From positions 1,674,001 through 1,738,000 of the forward strand of contig OY720098.1 of assembly GCA_963082875.1 (NCBI GenBank): a stretch of 64,000 bases of DNA. Direction: 5' to 3'. Positions 14,891 through 30,760 of this stretch are shown here, one piece after another. The number at the start of each line of letters is the position of its first letter. Positions within the stretch are counted from its first letter, which is position 1. The position numbers were made by a program, and so were the translations under genes. This DNA comes from Corella eumyota (lineage: Eukaryota; Chordata; Ascidiacea; Phlebobranchia; Corellidae). The notes beneath the pieces are model-generated. The model did no database searches. It worked only from the letters and a program-made list of their open reading frames with translations, and was not told the origin of the DNA.

Positions 14891-17800
14891 TTTGGGTTTA
14901 ATTAGGTCACGTAATATTTTTGACCAATAATATTGCATACAAATTTAAAAAAAAAAATTTAAATTTTAAATCAAAAAATAATTGTTCTGTTAGAACCGCA
15001 CGGGTCAAATTAACATGTTTACAAAATATTTTTTGAAAATATTAATATTCATAAAAGTTATGACACTTTTATTAAAAATTTATAAAATTTCAAAACTTAA
15101 AATATTATATTTTATTAGACGCACATTGGCCTAACTAACATTTAAGATAAAACATTTCGCAAAAATTTTCAGTAGAAAAAAAGTTTGAGCTAATTTTTAT
15201 TTTTGGTTTAATTAGGTCACGTGATATTTTTGACCAATGATATTGCATACAAATTTTTTAAAAAAAATAAAAAATTTTAAATCGAAAAATAATTGTTTTA
15301 TTGAAACTGTACAGGTCCAATTAACATGTTTACAAAATATTTTTTAAAAATATTAATATTCATAAAAGTTATGACACTTTTATTAAAAATTTATGAAATC
15401 TCAAAACTTAAAATATTATATTTTATTAGACGCGCATTGGCCTAACTAACATTAAAGATAAAACATTTCGCAAAAATTTTCAGTAGAAAAAAAGTTTGAG
15501 CTAATTTTTATTTTGGGTTTAATTAGGTCACGTGATATTTTTGACCAATAATATTGCATATAAATTTAAAAAAAAAAATAAAAAATTTTAAATCAAAAAA
15601 TAATTGTTTTATTGGAACTGTACAGATCCAATTAACATGTTTACAAAATATTTTTTGAAAATATTAATATTCATAAAAGTTATGACACTTTTATTAAAAA
15701 TTTATGAAATCTCAAAACTTAAAATATTATATTTTATTAGACGCGCATTGGCCTAACTAACATTCAAGATAAAACATTTCGCAAAAATTTTCAGTAGAAA
15801 AAAAGTTTGAGCTAATTTTTATTTTGGGTTTAATTAGGTCACGTGATATTTTTGACCAATGATATTGCATATAAATTGAAAAAAAAAAATAAAAAATTTT
15901 AAATCAAAAAATAATTTTTTTACTGGAACTGTACAGATCCAATTAACATGTTTACAAAATATTTTTTGAAAATATTAATATTCATAAAAGTTATGACACT
16001 TTTATTAAAAATTTATGAAATCTCAAAACTTAAAATATTAGATTTTATTAGACGCGCATTGGTGTAATTAACATTCAAGATAAAACATTTCGCAAAAATT
16101 TTCAGTAGAAAAAAAGTTTGAGCTAATTTTTATTTTGGGTTTAATTAGGTCACGTGATATTTTTGACCAATAATATTGCATATAAATTTAAAAAAAAAAA
16201 TTAAAATTTTAAATCAAATAATAATTGTTCTGTTAGAACCGCACGGGTCCAATTAACATGTTTACAAAATATTTTTTGAAAATATTAATATTCATAAAAG
16301 TTAAGACACTTTTATTAAAAATTGATGAAGTCTCAAAACTTAAAATATTATATTTTATTAGACGCGCATTGGCCTAACTAACATTCAAGATAAAACATTT
16401 CGCAAAAATTTTCAGTAGAAAAAAAGTTTGAGCTAATTTTTATTTTGGGTTTAATTAGGTCACGTGATATTTTTGACCAATGATATTGCATATAAATTTA
16501 AAAAAAAAAATAAAAAATTTTAAATCAAAAAATAATTGTTTTATTGGAACTGTACAGATCCAATTAACATGTTTACAAAATATTTTTTGAAAATATTAAT
16601 ATTCATAAAAGTTATGACACTTTTACTAAAAATTTATGAAATCTCAAAACTTAAAATATTATATTTTATTAGACGCGCATTGGCCTAACTAACATTCAAG
16701 ATAAAACATTTCGCAAAAATTTTCAGTAGAAAAAAAGTTTGAGCTAATTTTTATTTTGGGTTTAATTAGGTCACGTGATATTTTTGACCAATGATGTTGC
16801 ATATAAATTTAAAAAAAAAAATAAAAAATTTTAAATCAAAAAATAATTTTTTTATTGGAACTGTACAGATCCAATTAACATGTTTACAAAATATTTTTTG
16901 AAAATATTAATATTCATAAAAGTTATGACACTTTTATTAAAAATTTATAAAATCTCAAAACTTAAAATATTAGATTTTATTAGACGCGCATTGGTGTAAT
17001 TAACATTCAAGATAAAACATTTCGCAAAAATTTTCAGTAGAAAAAAAGTTTGAGCTAATTTTTATTTTGGGTTTAATTAGGTCACGTGATATTTTTGACC
17101 AATAATATTGCATATAAATTTAAAAAAAAAAATTAAAATTTTAAATCAAATAATAATTGTTCTGTTAGAACCGCACGGGTCCAATTAACATGTTTACAAA
17201 ATATTTTTTGAAAATATTAATATTCATAAAAGTTATGACACTTTTATTAAAAATTGATGAAGTCTCAAAACTTAAAATATTATATTTTATTAGACGCGCA
17301 TTGGCCTAACTAACATTCAAGATAAAACATTTCGCAAAAATTTTCAGTAAAAAAAAAGTTTGACCTTATTTTTATTTTTGGTTTAATTAGGTCACGTGAT
17401 ATTTTTAACCAATAACAATGCATACAAATTTTTTTTTTTTTTAAATTAAAATTTTTAATCAAAAAATAATTGTTCTGTTAGAACCGCACGGGTCCAATTA
17501 ACATGTTTACAAAATATTTTTTGAAAATATTAATATTCATAAAAGTTATGATACTTTTATTAAAAATTGCTGAATTTTTAAAACTTAAAATATTATATTT
17601 TATTAGACGCGCATTGGTCTTACTAACATTCAAGATAAAACATTTCACAAAAATTTTTAGTAGAAAAAAAGTTACAGCTAATTTTTATTTTGGGTTTAAT
17701 TAGGTCACGTGATGTTTTTGACCAATAATATTGCATACAAATTTTTTTTAAAAAAATTAAAATTTTAAATCAAAAAATAATTGTTCTGTTAGAACCGCAC

Positions 17801-20800
17801 GGGTCCAATTAACATGTTCACAAAATATTTTTTGAAAATATTAATATTCATAAAAGTTATGACACTTTTATTAAAAATTTATGAAATCTCAAAACTTAAA
17901 ATATTATATTTTATTAGACGCGCATTGGCCTAACTAACTCTCAAGATAAAATATTTCGCAAAAATTTTCAGTAGAAAAAAAGTTTGAGCTAATTTTTATT
18001 TTGGGTTTAATTAGGTCACGTGATATTTTTGACCAATAATATTGCATACAAATTTAAAAAAAAAAATTTAAATTTTAAATCAAAAAATAATTGTTCTGTT
18101 AGAACCGCACGGGTCCAATTAACATGTTTACAAAATATTTTTTGAAAATATTAATACTCATAAAAGTTATGATACTTTTATTAAAAATTGCTGAATTTTT
18201 AAAACTTAAAATATTATATTTTATTAGACGCGCATTGGTCTTACCAACATTCAAGATAAAACATTTCACAAAAATTTTTAGTAGAAAAAAAGTTACAGCT
18301 AATTTTTATTTTGGGTTTAATTAGGTCACGTGATATTTTTGACCAATAATATTGCATACAAATTTTTTAAAAAAAAATTAAAATTTTAAATCAAAAAATA
18401 ATTGTTCTGTTAGAACCGCACGGGTCAAATTAACATGTTTACAAAATATTTTTTAAAAATATTAATATTCATAAAAGTTATGACACTTTTATTAAAAATT
18501 TATAAAATTTCAAAACTTAAAATATTATATTTTATTAGACGCACATTGGCCTAACTAACATTTAAGATAAAACATTTCGCAAAAATTTTCAGTAGAAAAA
18601 AAGTTTGAGCTAATTTTTATTTTTGGTTTAATTAGGTCACGTGATATTTTTGACCAATGATATTGCATACAAATTTTTTAAAAAAAATAAAAAATTTTAA
18701 ATCGAAAAATAATTGTTTTATTGAAACTGTACAGGTCCAATTAACATGTTTACAAAATATTTTTTAAAAATATTAATATTCATAAAAGTTATGACACTTT
18801 TATTAAAAATTTATGAAATCTCAAAACTTAAAATATTATATTTTATTAGACGCGCATTGGCCTAACTAACATTAAAGATAAAACATTTCGCAAAAATTTT
18901 CAGTAGAAAAAAAGTTTGAGCTAATTTTTATTTTGGGTTTAATTAGGTCACGTGATATTTTTGACCAATGATATTGCATATAAATTTAAAAAAAAAAATA
19001 AAAAATTTTAAATCAAAAAATAATTGTTTTATTGGAACTGTACAGATCCAATTAACATGTTTACAAAATATTTTTTGAAAATATTAATATTCATAAAAGT
19101 TATGACACTTTTATTAAAAATTTATGAAATCTCAAAACTTAAAATATTATATTTTATTAGACGCGCATTGGCCTAACTAACATTCAAGATAAAACATTTC
19201 GCAAAAATTTTCAGTAGAAAAAAAGTTTGAGCTAATTTTTATTTTGGGTTTAATTAGGTCACGTGATATTTTTGACCAATGATATTGCATATAAATTTAA
19301 AAAAAAAAATAAAAAATTTTAAATCAAAAAATAATTTTTTTACTGGAACTGTACAGATCCAATTAACATGTTTACAAAATATTTTTTGAAAATATTAATA
19401 TTCATAAAAGTTATGACACTTTTATTAAAAATTTATAAAATCTCAAAACTTAAAATATTAGATTTTATTAGACGCGCATTGGTGTAATTAACATTCAAGA
19501 TAAAACATTTCGCAAAAATTTTCAGTAGAAAAAAAGTTTGAGCTAATTTTTATTTTGGGTTTAATTAGGTCACGTGATATTTTTGACCAATAATATTGCA
19601 TATAAATTTAAAAAAAAAAATTAAAATTTTAAATCAAATAATAATTGTTCTGTTAGAACCGCACGGGTCCAATTAACATGTTTACAAAATATTTTTTGAA
19701 AATATTAATATTCATAAAAGTTAAGACACTTTTATTAAAAATTGATGAAGTCTCAAAACTTAAAATATTATATTTTATTAGACGCGCATTGGCCTAACTA
19801 ACATTCAAGATAAAACATTTCGCAAAAATTTTCAGTAGAAAAAAAGTTTGAGCTAATTTTTATTTTGGGTTTAATTAGGTCACGTGATATTTTTGACCAA
19901 TGATATTGCATATAAATTTAAAAAAAAAAATAAAAAATTTTAAATCAAAAAATAATTGTTTTATTGGAACTGTACAGATCCAATTAACATGTTTACAAAA
20001 TATTTTTTGAAAATATTAATATTCTTAAAAGTTATGACACTTTTATTAAAAATTTATGAAATCTCAAAACTTAAAATATTATATTTTATTAGACGCGCAT
20101 TGGCCTAACTAACATTCAAGATAAAACATTTCGCAAAAATTTTCAGTAGAAAAAAAGTTTGAGCTAATTTTTATTTTGGGTTTAATTAGGTCACGTGATA
20201 TTTTTGACCAATGATGTTGCATATAAATTTAAAAAAAAAAATAAAAAATTTTAAATCAAAAAATAATTTTTTTATTGGAACTGTACAGATCCAATTAACA
20301 TGTTTACAAAATATTTTTTGAAAATATTAATATTCATAAAAGTTATGACACTTTTATTAAAAATTTATAAAATCTCAAAACTTAAAATATTAGATTTTAT
20401 TAGACGCGCATTGGTGTAATTAACATTCAAGATAAAACATTTCGCAAAAATTTTCAGTAGAAAAAAAGTTTGAGCTAATTTTTATTTTGGGTTTAATTAG
20501 GTCACGTGATATTTTTGACCAATAATATTGCATATAAATTTAAAAAAAAAAATTAAAATTTTAAATCAAATAATAATTGTTCTGTTAGAACCGCACGGGT
20601 CCAATTAACATGTTTACAAAATATTTTTTGAAAATATTAATATTCATAAAAGTTATGACACTTTTATTAAAAATTGATGAAGTCTCAAAACTTAAAATAT
20701 TATATTTTATTAGACGCGCATTGGCCTAACTAACATTCAAGATAAAACATTTCGCAAAAATTTTCAGTAAAAAAAAAGTTTGACCTTATTTTTATTTTTG

Positions 20801-23800
20801 GTTTAATTAGGTCACGTGATATTTTTAACCAATAACAATGCATACAAATTTTTTTTTTTTTTAAATTAAAATTTTTAATCAAAAAATAATTGTTCTGTTA
20901 GAACCGCACGGGTCCAATTAACATGTTTACAAAATATTTTTTGAAAATATTAATATTCATAAAAGTTATGATACTTTTATTAAAAATTGCTGAATTTTTA
21001 AAACTTAAAATATTATATTTTATTAGACGCGCATTGGTCTTACTAACATTCAAGATAAAACATTTCACAAAAATTTTTAGTAGAAAAAAAGTTACAGCTA
21101 ATTTTTATTTTGGGTTTAATTAGGTCACGTGATGTTTTTGACCAATAATATTGCATACAAATTTTTTTTAAAAAAATTAAAATTTTAAATCAAAAAATAA
21201 TTGTTCTGTTAGAACCGCACGGGTCCAATTAACATGTTCACAAAATATTTTTTGAAAATATTAATATTCATAAAAGTTATGACACTTTTATTAAAAATTT
21301 ATGAAATCTCAAAACTTAAAATATTATATTTTATTAGACGCGCATTGGCCTAACTAACTCTCAAGATAAAATATTTCGCAAAAATTTTCAGTAGAAAAAA
21401 AGTTTGAGCTAATTTTTATTTTGGGTTTAATTAGGTCACGTGATATTTTTGACCAATAATATTGCATACAAATTTAAAAAAAAAAATTTAAATTTTAAAT
21501 CAAAAAATAATTGTTCTGTTAGAACCGCACGGGTCCAATTAACATGTTTACAAAATATTTTTTGAAAATATTAATACTCATAAAAGTTATGATACTTTTA
21601 TTAAAAATTGCTGAATTTTTAAAACTTAAAATATTATATTTTATTAGACGCGCATTGGTCTTACCAACATTCAAGATAAAACATTTCACAAAAATTTTTA
21701 GTAGAAAAAAAGTTACAGCTAATTTTTATTTTGGGTTTAATTAGGTCACGTGATATTTTTGACCAATAATATTGCATACAAATTTTTTAAAAAAAAATTA
21801 AAATTTTAAATCAAAAAATAATTGTTCTGTTAGAACCGCACGGGTCAAATTAACATGTTTACAAAATATTTTTTGAAAATATTAATATTCATAAAAGTTA
21901 TGACACTTTTATTAAAAATTTATAAAATTTCAAAACTTAAAATATTATATTTTATTAGACGCACATTGGCCTAACTAACATTCAAGATAAAACATTTCGC
22001 AAAAATTTTCAGTAGAAAAAAAGTTTGAGCTAATTTTTATTTTTGGTTTAATTAGGTCACGTGATATTTTTGACCAATGATATTGCATACAAATTTTTTA
22101 AAAAAAATAAAAAATTTTAAATCGAAAAATAATTGTTTTATTGAAACTGTACAGGTCCAATTAACATGTTTACAAAATATTTTTTTTAAATATTAATATT
22201 CATAAAAGTTATGACACTTTTATTAAAAATTTATGAAATCTCAAAACTTAAAATATTATATTTTATTAGACGCGCATTGGCCTAACTAACATTAAAGATA
22301 AAACATTTCGCAAAAATTTTCAGTAGAAAAAAAGTTTGAGCTAATTTTTATTTTGGGTTTAATTAGGTCACGTGATATTTTTGACCAATGATATTGCATA
22401 TAAATTTAAAAAAAAAAATAAAAAATTTTAAATCAAAAAATAATTGTTTTATTGGAACTGTACAGATCCAATTAACATGTTTACAAAATATTTTTTGAAA
22501 ATATTAATATTCATAAAAGTTATGACACTTTTATTAAAAATTTATGAAATCTCAAAACTTAAAATATTATATTTTATTAGACGCGCATTGGCCTAACTAA
22601 CATTCAAGATAAAACATTTCGCAAAAATTTTCAGTAGAAAAAAAGTTTGAGCTAATTTTTATTTTGGGTTTAATTAGGTCACGTGATATTTTTGACCAAT
22701 AATATTGCATATAAATTTAAAAAAAAAAATAAAAAATTTTAAATCAAAAAATAATTTTTTTACTGGAACTGTACAGATCCAATTAACATGTTTACAAAAT
22801 ATTTTTTGAAAATATTAATATTCATAAAAGTTATGACACTTTTATTAAAAATTTATAAAATCTCAAAACTTAAAATATTAGATTTTATTAGACGCGCATT
22901 GGTGTAATTAACATTCAAGATAAAACATTTCGCAAAAATTTTCAGTAGAAAAAAAGTTTGAGCTAATTTTTATTTTGGGTTTAATTAGGTCACGTGATAT
23001 TTTTGACCAATAATATTGCATATAAATTTAAAAAAAAAAATTAAAATTTTAAATCAAATAATAATTGTTCTGTTAGAACCGCACGGGTCCAATTAACATG
23101 TTTACAAAATATTTTTTGAAAATATTAATATTCATAAAAGTTAAGACACTTTTATTAAAAATTGATGAAGTCTCAAAACTTAAAATATTATATTTTATTA
23201 GACGCGCATTGGCCTAACTAACATTCAAGATAAAACATTTCGCAAAAATTTTCAGTAAAAAAAAAGTTTGACCTTATTTTTATTTTTGGTTTAATTAGGT
23301 CACGTGATATTTTTAACCAATAACAATGCATACAAATTTTTTTTTTTTCAAATTAAAATTTTTAATCAAAAAATAATTGTTCTGTTAGAACCGCACGGGT
23401 CCAATTAACATGTTTACAAAATATTTTTTGAAAATATTAATATTCATAAAAGTTATGATACTTTTATTAAAAATTGCTGAATTTTTAAAACTTAAAATAT
23501 TATATTTTATTAGACGCGCATTGGTCTTACTAACATTCAAGATAAAACATTTCACAAAAATTTTTAGTAGAAAAAAAGTTACAGCTAATTTTTATTTTGG
23601 GTTTAATTAGGTCACGTGATGTTTTTGACCAATAATATTGCATACAAATTTTTTTTAAAAAAATTAAAATTTTAAATCAAAAAATAATTGTTCTGTTAGA
23701 ACCGCACGGGTCCAATTAACATGTTCACAAAATATTTTTTGAAAATATTAATATTCATAAAAGTTATGACACTTTTATTAAAAATTTATGAAATCTCAAA

Positions 23801-26800
23801 ACTTAAAATATTATATTTTATTAGACGCGCATTGGCCTAACTAACTCTCAAGATAAAACATTTCGCAAAAATTTTCAGTAGAAAAAAAGTTTGAGCTAAT
23901 TTTTATTTTGGGTTTAATTAGGTCACGTGATATTTTTGACCAATAATATTGCATACAAATTTAAAAAAAAAAATTTAAATTTTAAATCAAAAAATAATTG
24001 TTCTGTTAGAACCGCACGGGTCCAATTAACATGTTTACAAAATATTTTTTGAAAATATTAATATTCATAAAAGTTATGATACTTTTATTAAAAATTGCTG
24101 AATTTTTAAAACTTAAAATATTATATTTTATTAGACGCGCATTGGTCTTACTAACATTCAAGATAAAACATTTCACAAAAATTTTTAGTAGAAAAAAAGT
24201 TACAGCTAATTTTTATTTTGGGTTTAATTAGGTCACGTGATATTTTTGACCAATAATATTGCATACAAATTTTTTAAAAAAAAATTAAAATTTTAAATCA
24301 AAAAATAATTGTTCTGTTAGAACCGCACGGGTCAAATTAACATGTTTACAAAATATTTTTTGAAAATATTAATATTCATAAAAGTTATGACACTTTTATT
24401 AAAAATTTATAAAATTTCAAAACTTAAAATATTATATTTTATTAGACGCACATTGGCCTAACTAACATTCAAGATAAAACATTTCGCAAAAATTTTCAGT
24501 AGAAAAAAAGTTTGAGCTAATTTTTATTTTTGGTTTAATTAGGTCACGTGATATTTTTGACCAATGATATTGCATACAAATTTTTTAAAAAAAATAAAAA
24601 ATTTTAAATCGAAAAATAATTGTTTTATTGAAACTGTACAGGTCCAATTAACATGTTTACAAAATATTTTTTAAAAATATTAATATTCATAAAAGTTATG
24701 ACACTTTTATTAAAAATTTATGAAATCTCAAAACTTAAAATATTATATTTTATTAGACGCGCATTGGCCTAACTAACATTAAAGATAAAACATTTCACAA
24801 ACATTTTTAGTAGAAAAAAAGTTACAGCAAATTTTTATTTTGGGTTTAATTAGGTCACGTGATATTTTTGACCAATAATATTGCATACAAATTTTTTAAA
24901 AAAAAATTAAAATTTTAAATCAAAAAATAATTGTTCTGTTAGAACCGCACGGGTCCAATTAACATGTTTACAAAATATTTTTTAAAAATATTAATATTCA
25001 TAAAAGTTATGACACTTTTATTAAAAATTGATGAAGTCTCAAAACTTAAAATATTATAATTTATTAGACGCGCATTGGCCTAACTAACATTCAAGATAAA
25101 ACATTTCGCAAAAATTTTCAGTAGAAAAAAAGTTTGAGCTAATTTTTATTTTGGGTTTAATTAGGTCACGTGATATTTTTGACCAATAATATTGCATATA
25201 AATTTTTAAAAAAAAATAAAAAATTTTAAATCAAAAAATAATTGTTTTATTGGAACTGTACAGATCCAATTAACATGTTTACAAAATCTTTTTTGAAAAT
25301 ATTAATATTCATAAAAGTTATGACACTTTTATTAAAAATTTATGAAATCTCAAAACTTAAAATATTATATTTTATTAGACGCGCATTGGCCTAACTAACA
25401 TTCAAGATAAAACATTTCGCAAAAATTTTCAGTAGAAAAAAAGTTTGAGCTAATTTTTATTTTGGGTTTAATTAGGTCACGTGATATTTTTGACCAATAA
25501 TATTGCATACAAATTTTTTAAAAAAAAATTAAAATTTTAAATCAAAAAATAATTGTTCTGTTAGAACCGCACGGGTCAAATTAACATGTTTACAAAATAT
25601 TTTTTGAAAATATTAATATTCATAAAAGTTATGACACTTTTATTAAAAATTTATAAAATTTCAAAACTTAAAATATTATATTTTATTAGACGCACATTGG
25701 CCTAACTAACATTCAAGATAAAACATTTCGCAAAAATTTTCAGTAGAAAAAAAGTTTGAGCTAATTTTTATTTTTGGTTTAATTAGGTCACGTGATATTT
25801 TTGACCAATGATATTGCATACAAATTTTTTAAAAAAAATAAAAAATTTTAAATCGAAAAATAATTGTTTTATTGAAACTGTACAGGTCCAATTAACATGT
25901 TTACAAAATATTTTTTTTAAATATTAATATTCATAAAAGTTATGACACTTTTATTAAAAATTTATGAAATCTCAAAACTTAAAATATTATATTTTATTAG
26001 ACGCGCATTGGCCTAACTAACATTCAAGATAAAACATTTCGCAAAAATTTTCAGTAGAAAAAAAGTTTGAGCTAATTTTTATTTTGGGTTTAATTAGGTC
26101 ACGTGATATTTTTGACCAATGATATTGCATATAAATTTAAAAAAAAAAATAAAAAATTTTAAATCAAAAAATAATTGTTTTATTGGAACTGTACAGATCC
26201 AATTAACATGTTTACAAAATATTTTTTGAAAATATTAATATTCATAAAAGTTATGACACTTTTATTAAAAATTTATGAAATCTCAAAACTTAAAATATTA
26301 TATTTTATTAGACGCGCATTGGCCTAACTAACATTCAAGATAAAACATTTCGCAAAAATTTTCAGTAGAAAAAAAGTTTGAGCTAATTTTTATTTTGGGT
26401 TTAATTAGGTCACGTGATATTTTTGACCAATGATATTGCATATAAATTTAAAAAAAAAAATAAAAAATTTTAAATCAAAAAATAATTTTTTTACTGGAAC
26501 TGTACAGATCCAATTAACATGTTTACAAAATATTTTTTGAAAATATTAATATTCATAAAAGTTATGACACTTTTATTAAAAATTTATAAAATCTCAAAAC
26601 TTAAAATATTAGATTTTATTAGACGCGCATTGGTGTAATTAACATTCAAGATAAAACATTTCGCAAAAATTTTCAGTAGAAAAAAAGTTTGAGCTAATTT
26701 TTATTTTGGGTTTAATTAGGTCACGTGATATTTTTGACCAATAATATTGCATATAAATTTAAAAAAAAAAATTAAAATTTTAAATCAAATAATAATTGTT

Positions 26801-29800
26801 CTGTTAGAACCGCACGGGTCCAATTAACATGTTTACAAAATATTTTTTGAAAATATTAATATTCATAAAAGTTAAGACACTTTTATTAAAAATTGATGAA
26901 GTCTCAAAACTTAAAATATTATATTTTATTAGACGCGCATTGGCCTAACTAACATTCAAGATAAAACATTTCGCAAAAATTTTCAGTAAAAAAAAAGTTT
27001 GACCTTATTTTTATTTTTGGTTTAATTAGGTCACGTGATATTTTTAACCAATAACAATGCATACAAATTTTTTTTTTTTCAAATTAAAATTTTTAATCAA
27101 AAAATAATTGTTCTGTTAGAACCGCACGGGTCCAATTAACATGTTTACAAAATATTTTTTGAAAATATTAATATTCATAAAAGTTATGATACTTTTATTA
27201 AAAATTGCTGAATTTTTAAAACTTAAAATATTATATTTTATTAGACGCGCATTGGTCTTACTAACATTCAAGATAAAACATTTCACAAAAATTTTTAGTA
27301 GAAAAAAAGTTACAGCTAATTTTTATTTTGGGTTTAATTAGGTCACGTGATGTTTTTGACCAATAATATTGCATACAAATTTTTTTTAAAAAAATTAAAA
27401 TTTTAAATCAAAAAATAATTGTTCTGTTAGAACCGCACGGGTCCAATTAACATGTTCACAAAATATTTTTTGAAAATATTAATATTCATAAAAGTTATGA
27501 CACTTTTATTAAAAATTTATGAAATCTCAAAACTTAAAATATTATATTTTATTAGACGCGCATTGGCCTAACTAACTCTCAAGATAAAACATTTCGCAAA
27601 AATTTTCAGTAGAAAAAAAGTTTGAGCTAATTTTTATTTTGGGTTTAATTAGGTCACGTGATATTTTTGACCAATAATATTGCATACAAATTTAAAAAAA
27701 AAAATTTAAATTTTAAATCAAAAAATAATTGTTCTGTTAGAACCGCACGGGTCCAATTAACATGTTTACAAAATATATTTTGAAAATATTAATATTCATA
27801 AAAGTTATGATACTTTTATTAAAAATTGCTGAATTTTTAAAACTTAAAATATTATATTTTATTAGACGCGCATTGGTCTTACTAACATTCAAGATAAAAC
27901 ATTTCACAAAAATTTTTAGTAGAAAAAAAGTTACAGCTAATTTTTATTTTGGGTTTAATTCGGTCACGTGATATTTTTGACCAATAATATTGCATACAAA
28001 TTTTTTTAAAAAAAATTAAAATTTTAAATCAAAAAATAATTGTTCTGTTAGAACCGCACGGGTCAAATTAACATGTTTACAAAATATTTTTTGAAAATAT
28101 TAATATTCATAAAAGTTATGACACTTTTATTAAAAATTCATAAAGTTTCAAAACTTAAAATATTATATTTTATTAGACGCACATTGGCCTAACTAACATT
28201 CAAGATAAAACATTTCGCAAAAATTTTCAGTAGAAAAAAAGTTTGAGCTAATTTTTATTTTTGGTTTAATTAGGTCACGTGATATTTTTGACCAATGATA
28301 TTGCATACAAATTTTTTAAAAAAAATAAAAAATTTTAAATCGAAAAATAATTGTTTTATTGAAACTGTACAGGTCCAATTAACATGTTTACAAAATATTT
28401 TTTAAAAATATTAATATTCATAAAAGTTATGACACTTTTATTAAAAATTTATGAAATCTCAAAACTTAAAATATTATATTTTATTAGACGCGCATTGGCC
28501 TAACTAACATTAAAGATAAAACATTTCACAAACATTTTTAGTAGAAAAAAAGTTACAGCTAATTTTTATTTTGGGTTTAATTAGGTCACGTGATATTTTT
28601 GACCAATAATATTGCATACAAATTTTTTAAAAAAAAATTAAAATTTTAAATCAAAAAATAATTGTTCTGTTAGAACCGCACGGGTCCAATTAACATGTTA
28701 ACAAAATATTTTTTGAAAATATTAATATTCATAAAAGTTATGACACTTTTATTAAAAATTTATGAAATCTCAAAACTTAAAATATTATAATTTATTAGAC
28801 GCGCATTGGCCTAACTAACATTCAAGATAAAACATTTCGCAAAAATTTTCAGTAGAAAAAAAGTTTGAGCTAATTTTTATTTTGGGTTTAATTAGGTCAC
28901 GTGATATTTTTGACCAATAATATTGCATATAAATTTTTAAAAAAAAATAAAAAATTTTAAATCAAAAAATAATTGTTTTATTGGAACTGTACAGATCCAA
29001 TTAACATGTTTACAAAATCTTTTTTGAAAATATTAATATTCATAAAAGTTATGACACTTTTATTAAAAATTTATGAAATCTCAAAACTTAAAATATTATA
29101 TTTTATTAGACGCGCATTGGCCTAACTAACATTCAAGATAAAACATTTCGCAAAAATTTTCAGTAGAAAAAAAGTTTGAGCTAATTTTTATTTTGGGTTT
29201 AATTAGGTCACGTGATATTTTTGACCAATAATATTGCATACAAATTTTTTAAAAAAAAATTAAAATTTTAAATCAAAAAATAATTGTTCTGTTAGAACCG
29301 CACGGGTCAAATTAACATGTTTACAAAATATTTTTTGAAAATATTAATATTCATAAAAGTTATGACACTTTTATTAAAAATTTATAAAATTTCAAAACTT
29401 AAAATATTATATTTTATTAGACGCACATTGGCCTAACTAACATTCAAGATAAAACATTTCGCAAAAATTTTCAGTAGAAAAAAAGTTTGAGCTAATTTTT
29501 ATTTTTGGTTTAATTAGGTCACGTGATATTTTTGACCAATGATATTGCATACAAATTTTTTAAAAAAAATAAAAAATTTTAAATCGAAAAATAATTGTTT
29601 TATTGAAACTGTACAGGTCCAATTAACATGTTTACAAAATATTTTTTAAAAATATTAATATTCATAAAAGTTATGACACTTTTATTAAAAATTTATGAAA
29701 TCTCAAAACTTAAAATATTATATTTTATTAGACGCGCATTGGCCTAACTAACATTAAAGATAAAACATTTCGCAAAAATTTTCAGTAGAAAAAAAGTTTG

Positions 29801-30760
29801 AGCTAATTTTTATTTTGGGTTTAATTAGGTCACGTAATATATTTGACCAATGATATTGCATATAAATTTTAAAAAAAAATAAAAAATTTTAAATCAAAAA
29901 ATAATTGTTTTATTGGAACTGTACAGATCCAATTAACATGTTTACAAAATATTTTTTGAAAATATTAATATTCATAAAAGTTATGACACTTTTATTAAAA
30001 ATTTATGAAATCTCAAAACTTAAAATATTATATTTTATTAGACGCGCATTGGCCTAACTAACATTCAAGATAAAACATTTCGCAAAAATTTTCAGTAGAA
30101 AAAAAGTTTGAGCTAATTTTTATTTTGGGTTTAATTAGGTCACGTGATATTTTTGACCAATGATATTGCATATAAATTTAAAAAAAAAAATAAAAAATTT
30201 TAAATCAAAAAATAATTTTTTTATTGGAACTGTACAGATCCAATTAACATGTTTACAAAATATTTTTTGAAAATATTAATATTCATAAAAGTTATGACAC
30301 TTTTATTAAAAATTTATAAAATCTCAAAACTTAAAATATTAGATTTTATTAGACGCGCATTGGCGTAATTAACATTCAAGATAAAACATTTCGCAAAAAT
30401 TTTCAGTAGAAAAAAAGTTTGAGCTAATTTTTATTTTGGGTTTAATTAGGTCACGTGATATTTTTGACCAATAATATTGCATACAAATTTAAAAAAAAAA
30501 ATTTAAATTTTAAATCAAAAAATAATTGTTCTGTTAGAACCGCACGGGTCCAATTAACATGTTTACAAAATATTTTTTGAAAATATTAATATTCATAAAA
30601 TTTATGATACTTTTATTAAAAATTGCTGAATTTTTAAAACTTAAAATATTATATTTTATTAGACGCGCATTGGTCTTACTAACATTCAAGATAAAACATT
30701 TCACAAAAATTTTTAGTAGAAAAAAAGTTACAGCTAATTTTTATTTTGGGTTTAATTAGG
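14890..30760 (+). repeat. Long higher-order repeats of 8, 10, 11 and 12 monomers
   Basis: The distinctive monomer with TTTAACCAATAACAATGCAT occurs near 14300, 17410, 20830, 23320 and 27050. The gaps are about 3109, 3420, 2487 and 3731 bp, equal to 10, 11, 8 and 12 monomers. Within each repeat the neighbouring variants come in the same order (GTTCACAAAATA, ACTAACTCTCAAG, TAGACGCACATTGG, TTACTGGAACTG, TTAAGACAC). The 8-mer lacks three monomers that the preceding 11-mer has at about 19830-20763. This is the pattern left by unequal exchange. Confidence 0.85.

Noticed and set aside
12528-30759. A recurring 66-codon open frame (starting MFTKYFLKIL) in about a dozen monomers
   Set aside because: It appears only in one monomer variant, crosses the box and A/T tracts, and has the Lys/Ile/Leu/Phe make-up of AT-rich DNA. 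Conservation follows from array homogenisation, not from coding.
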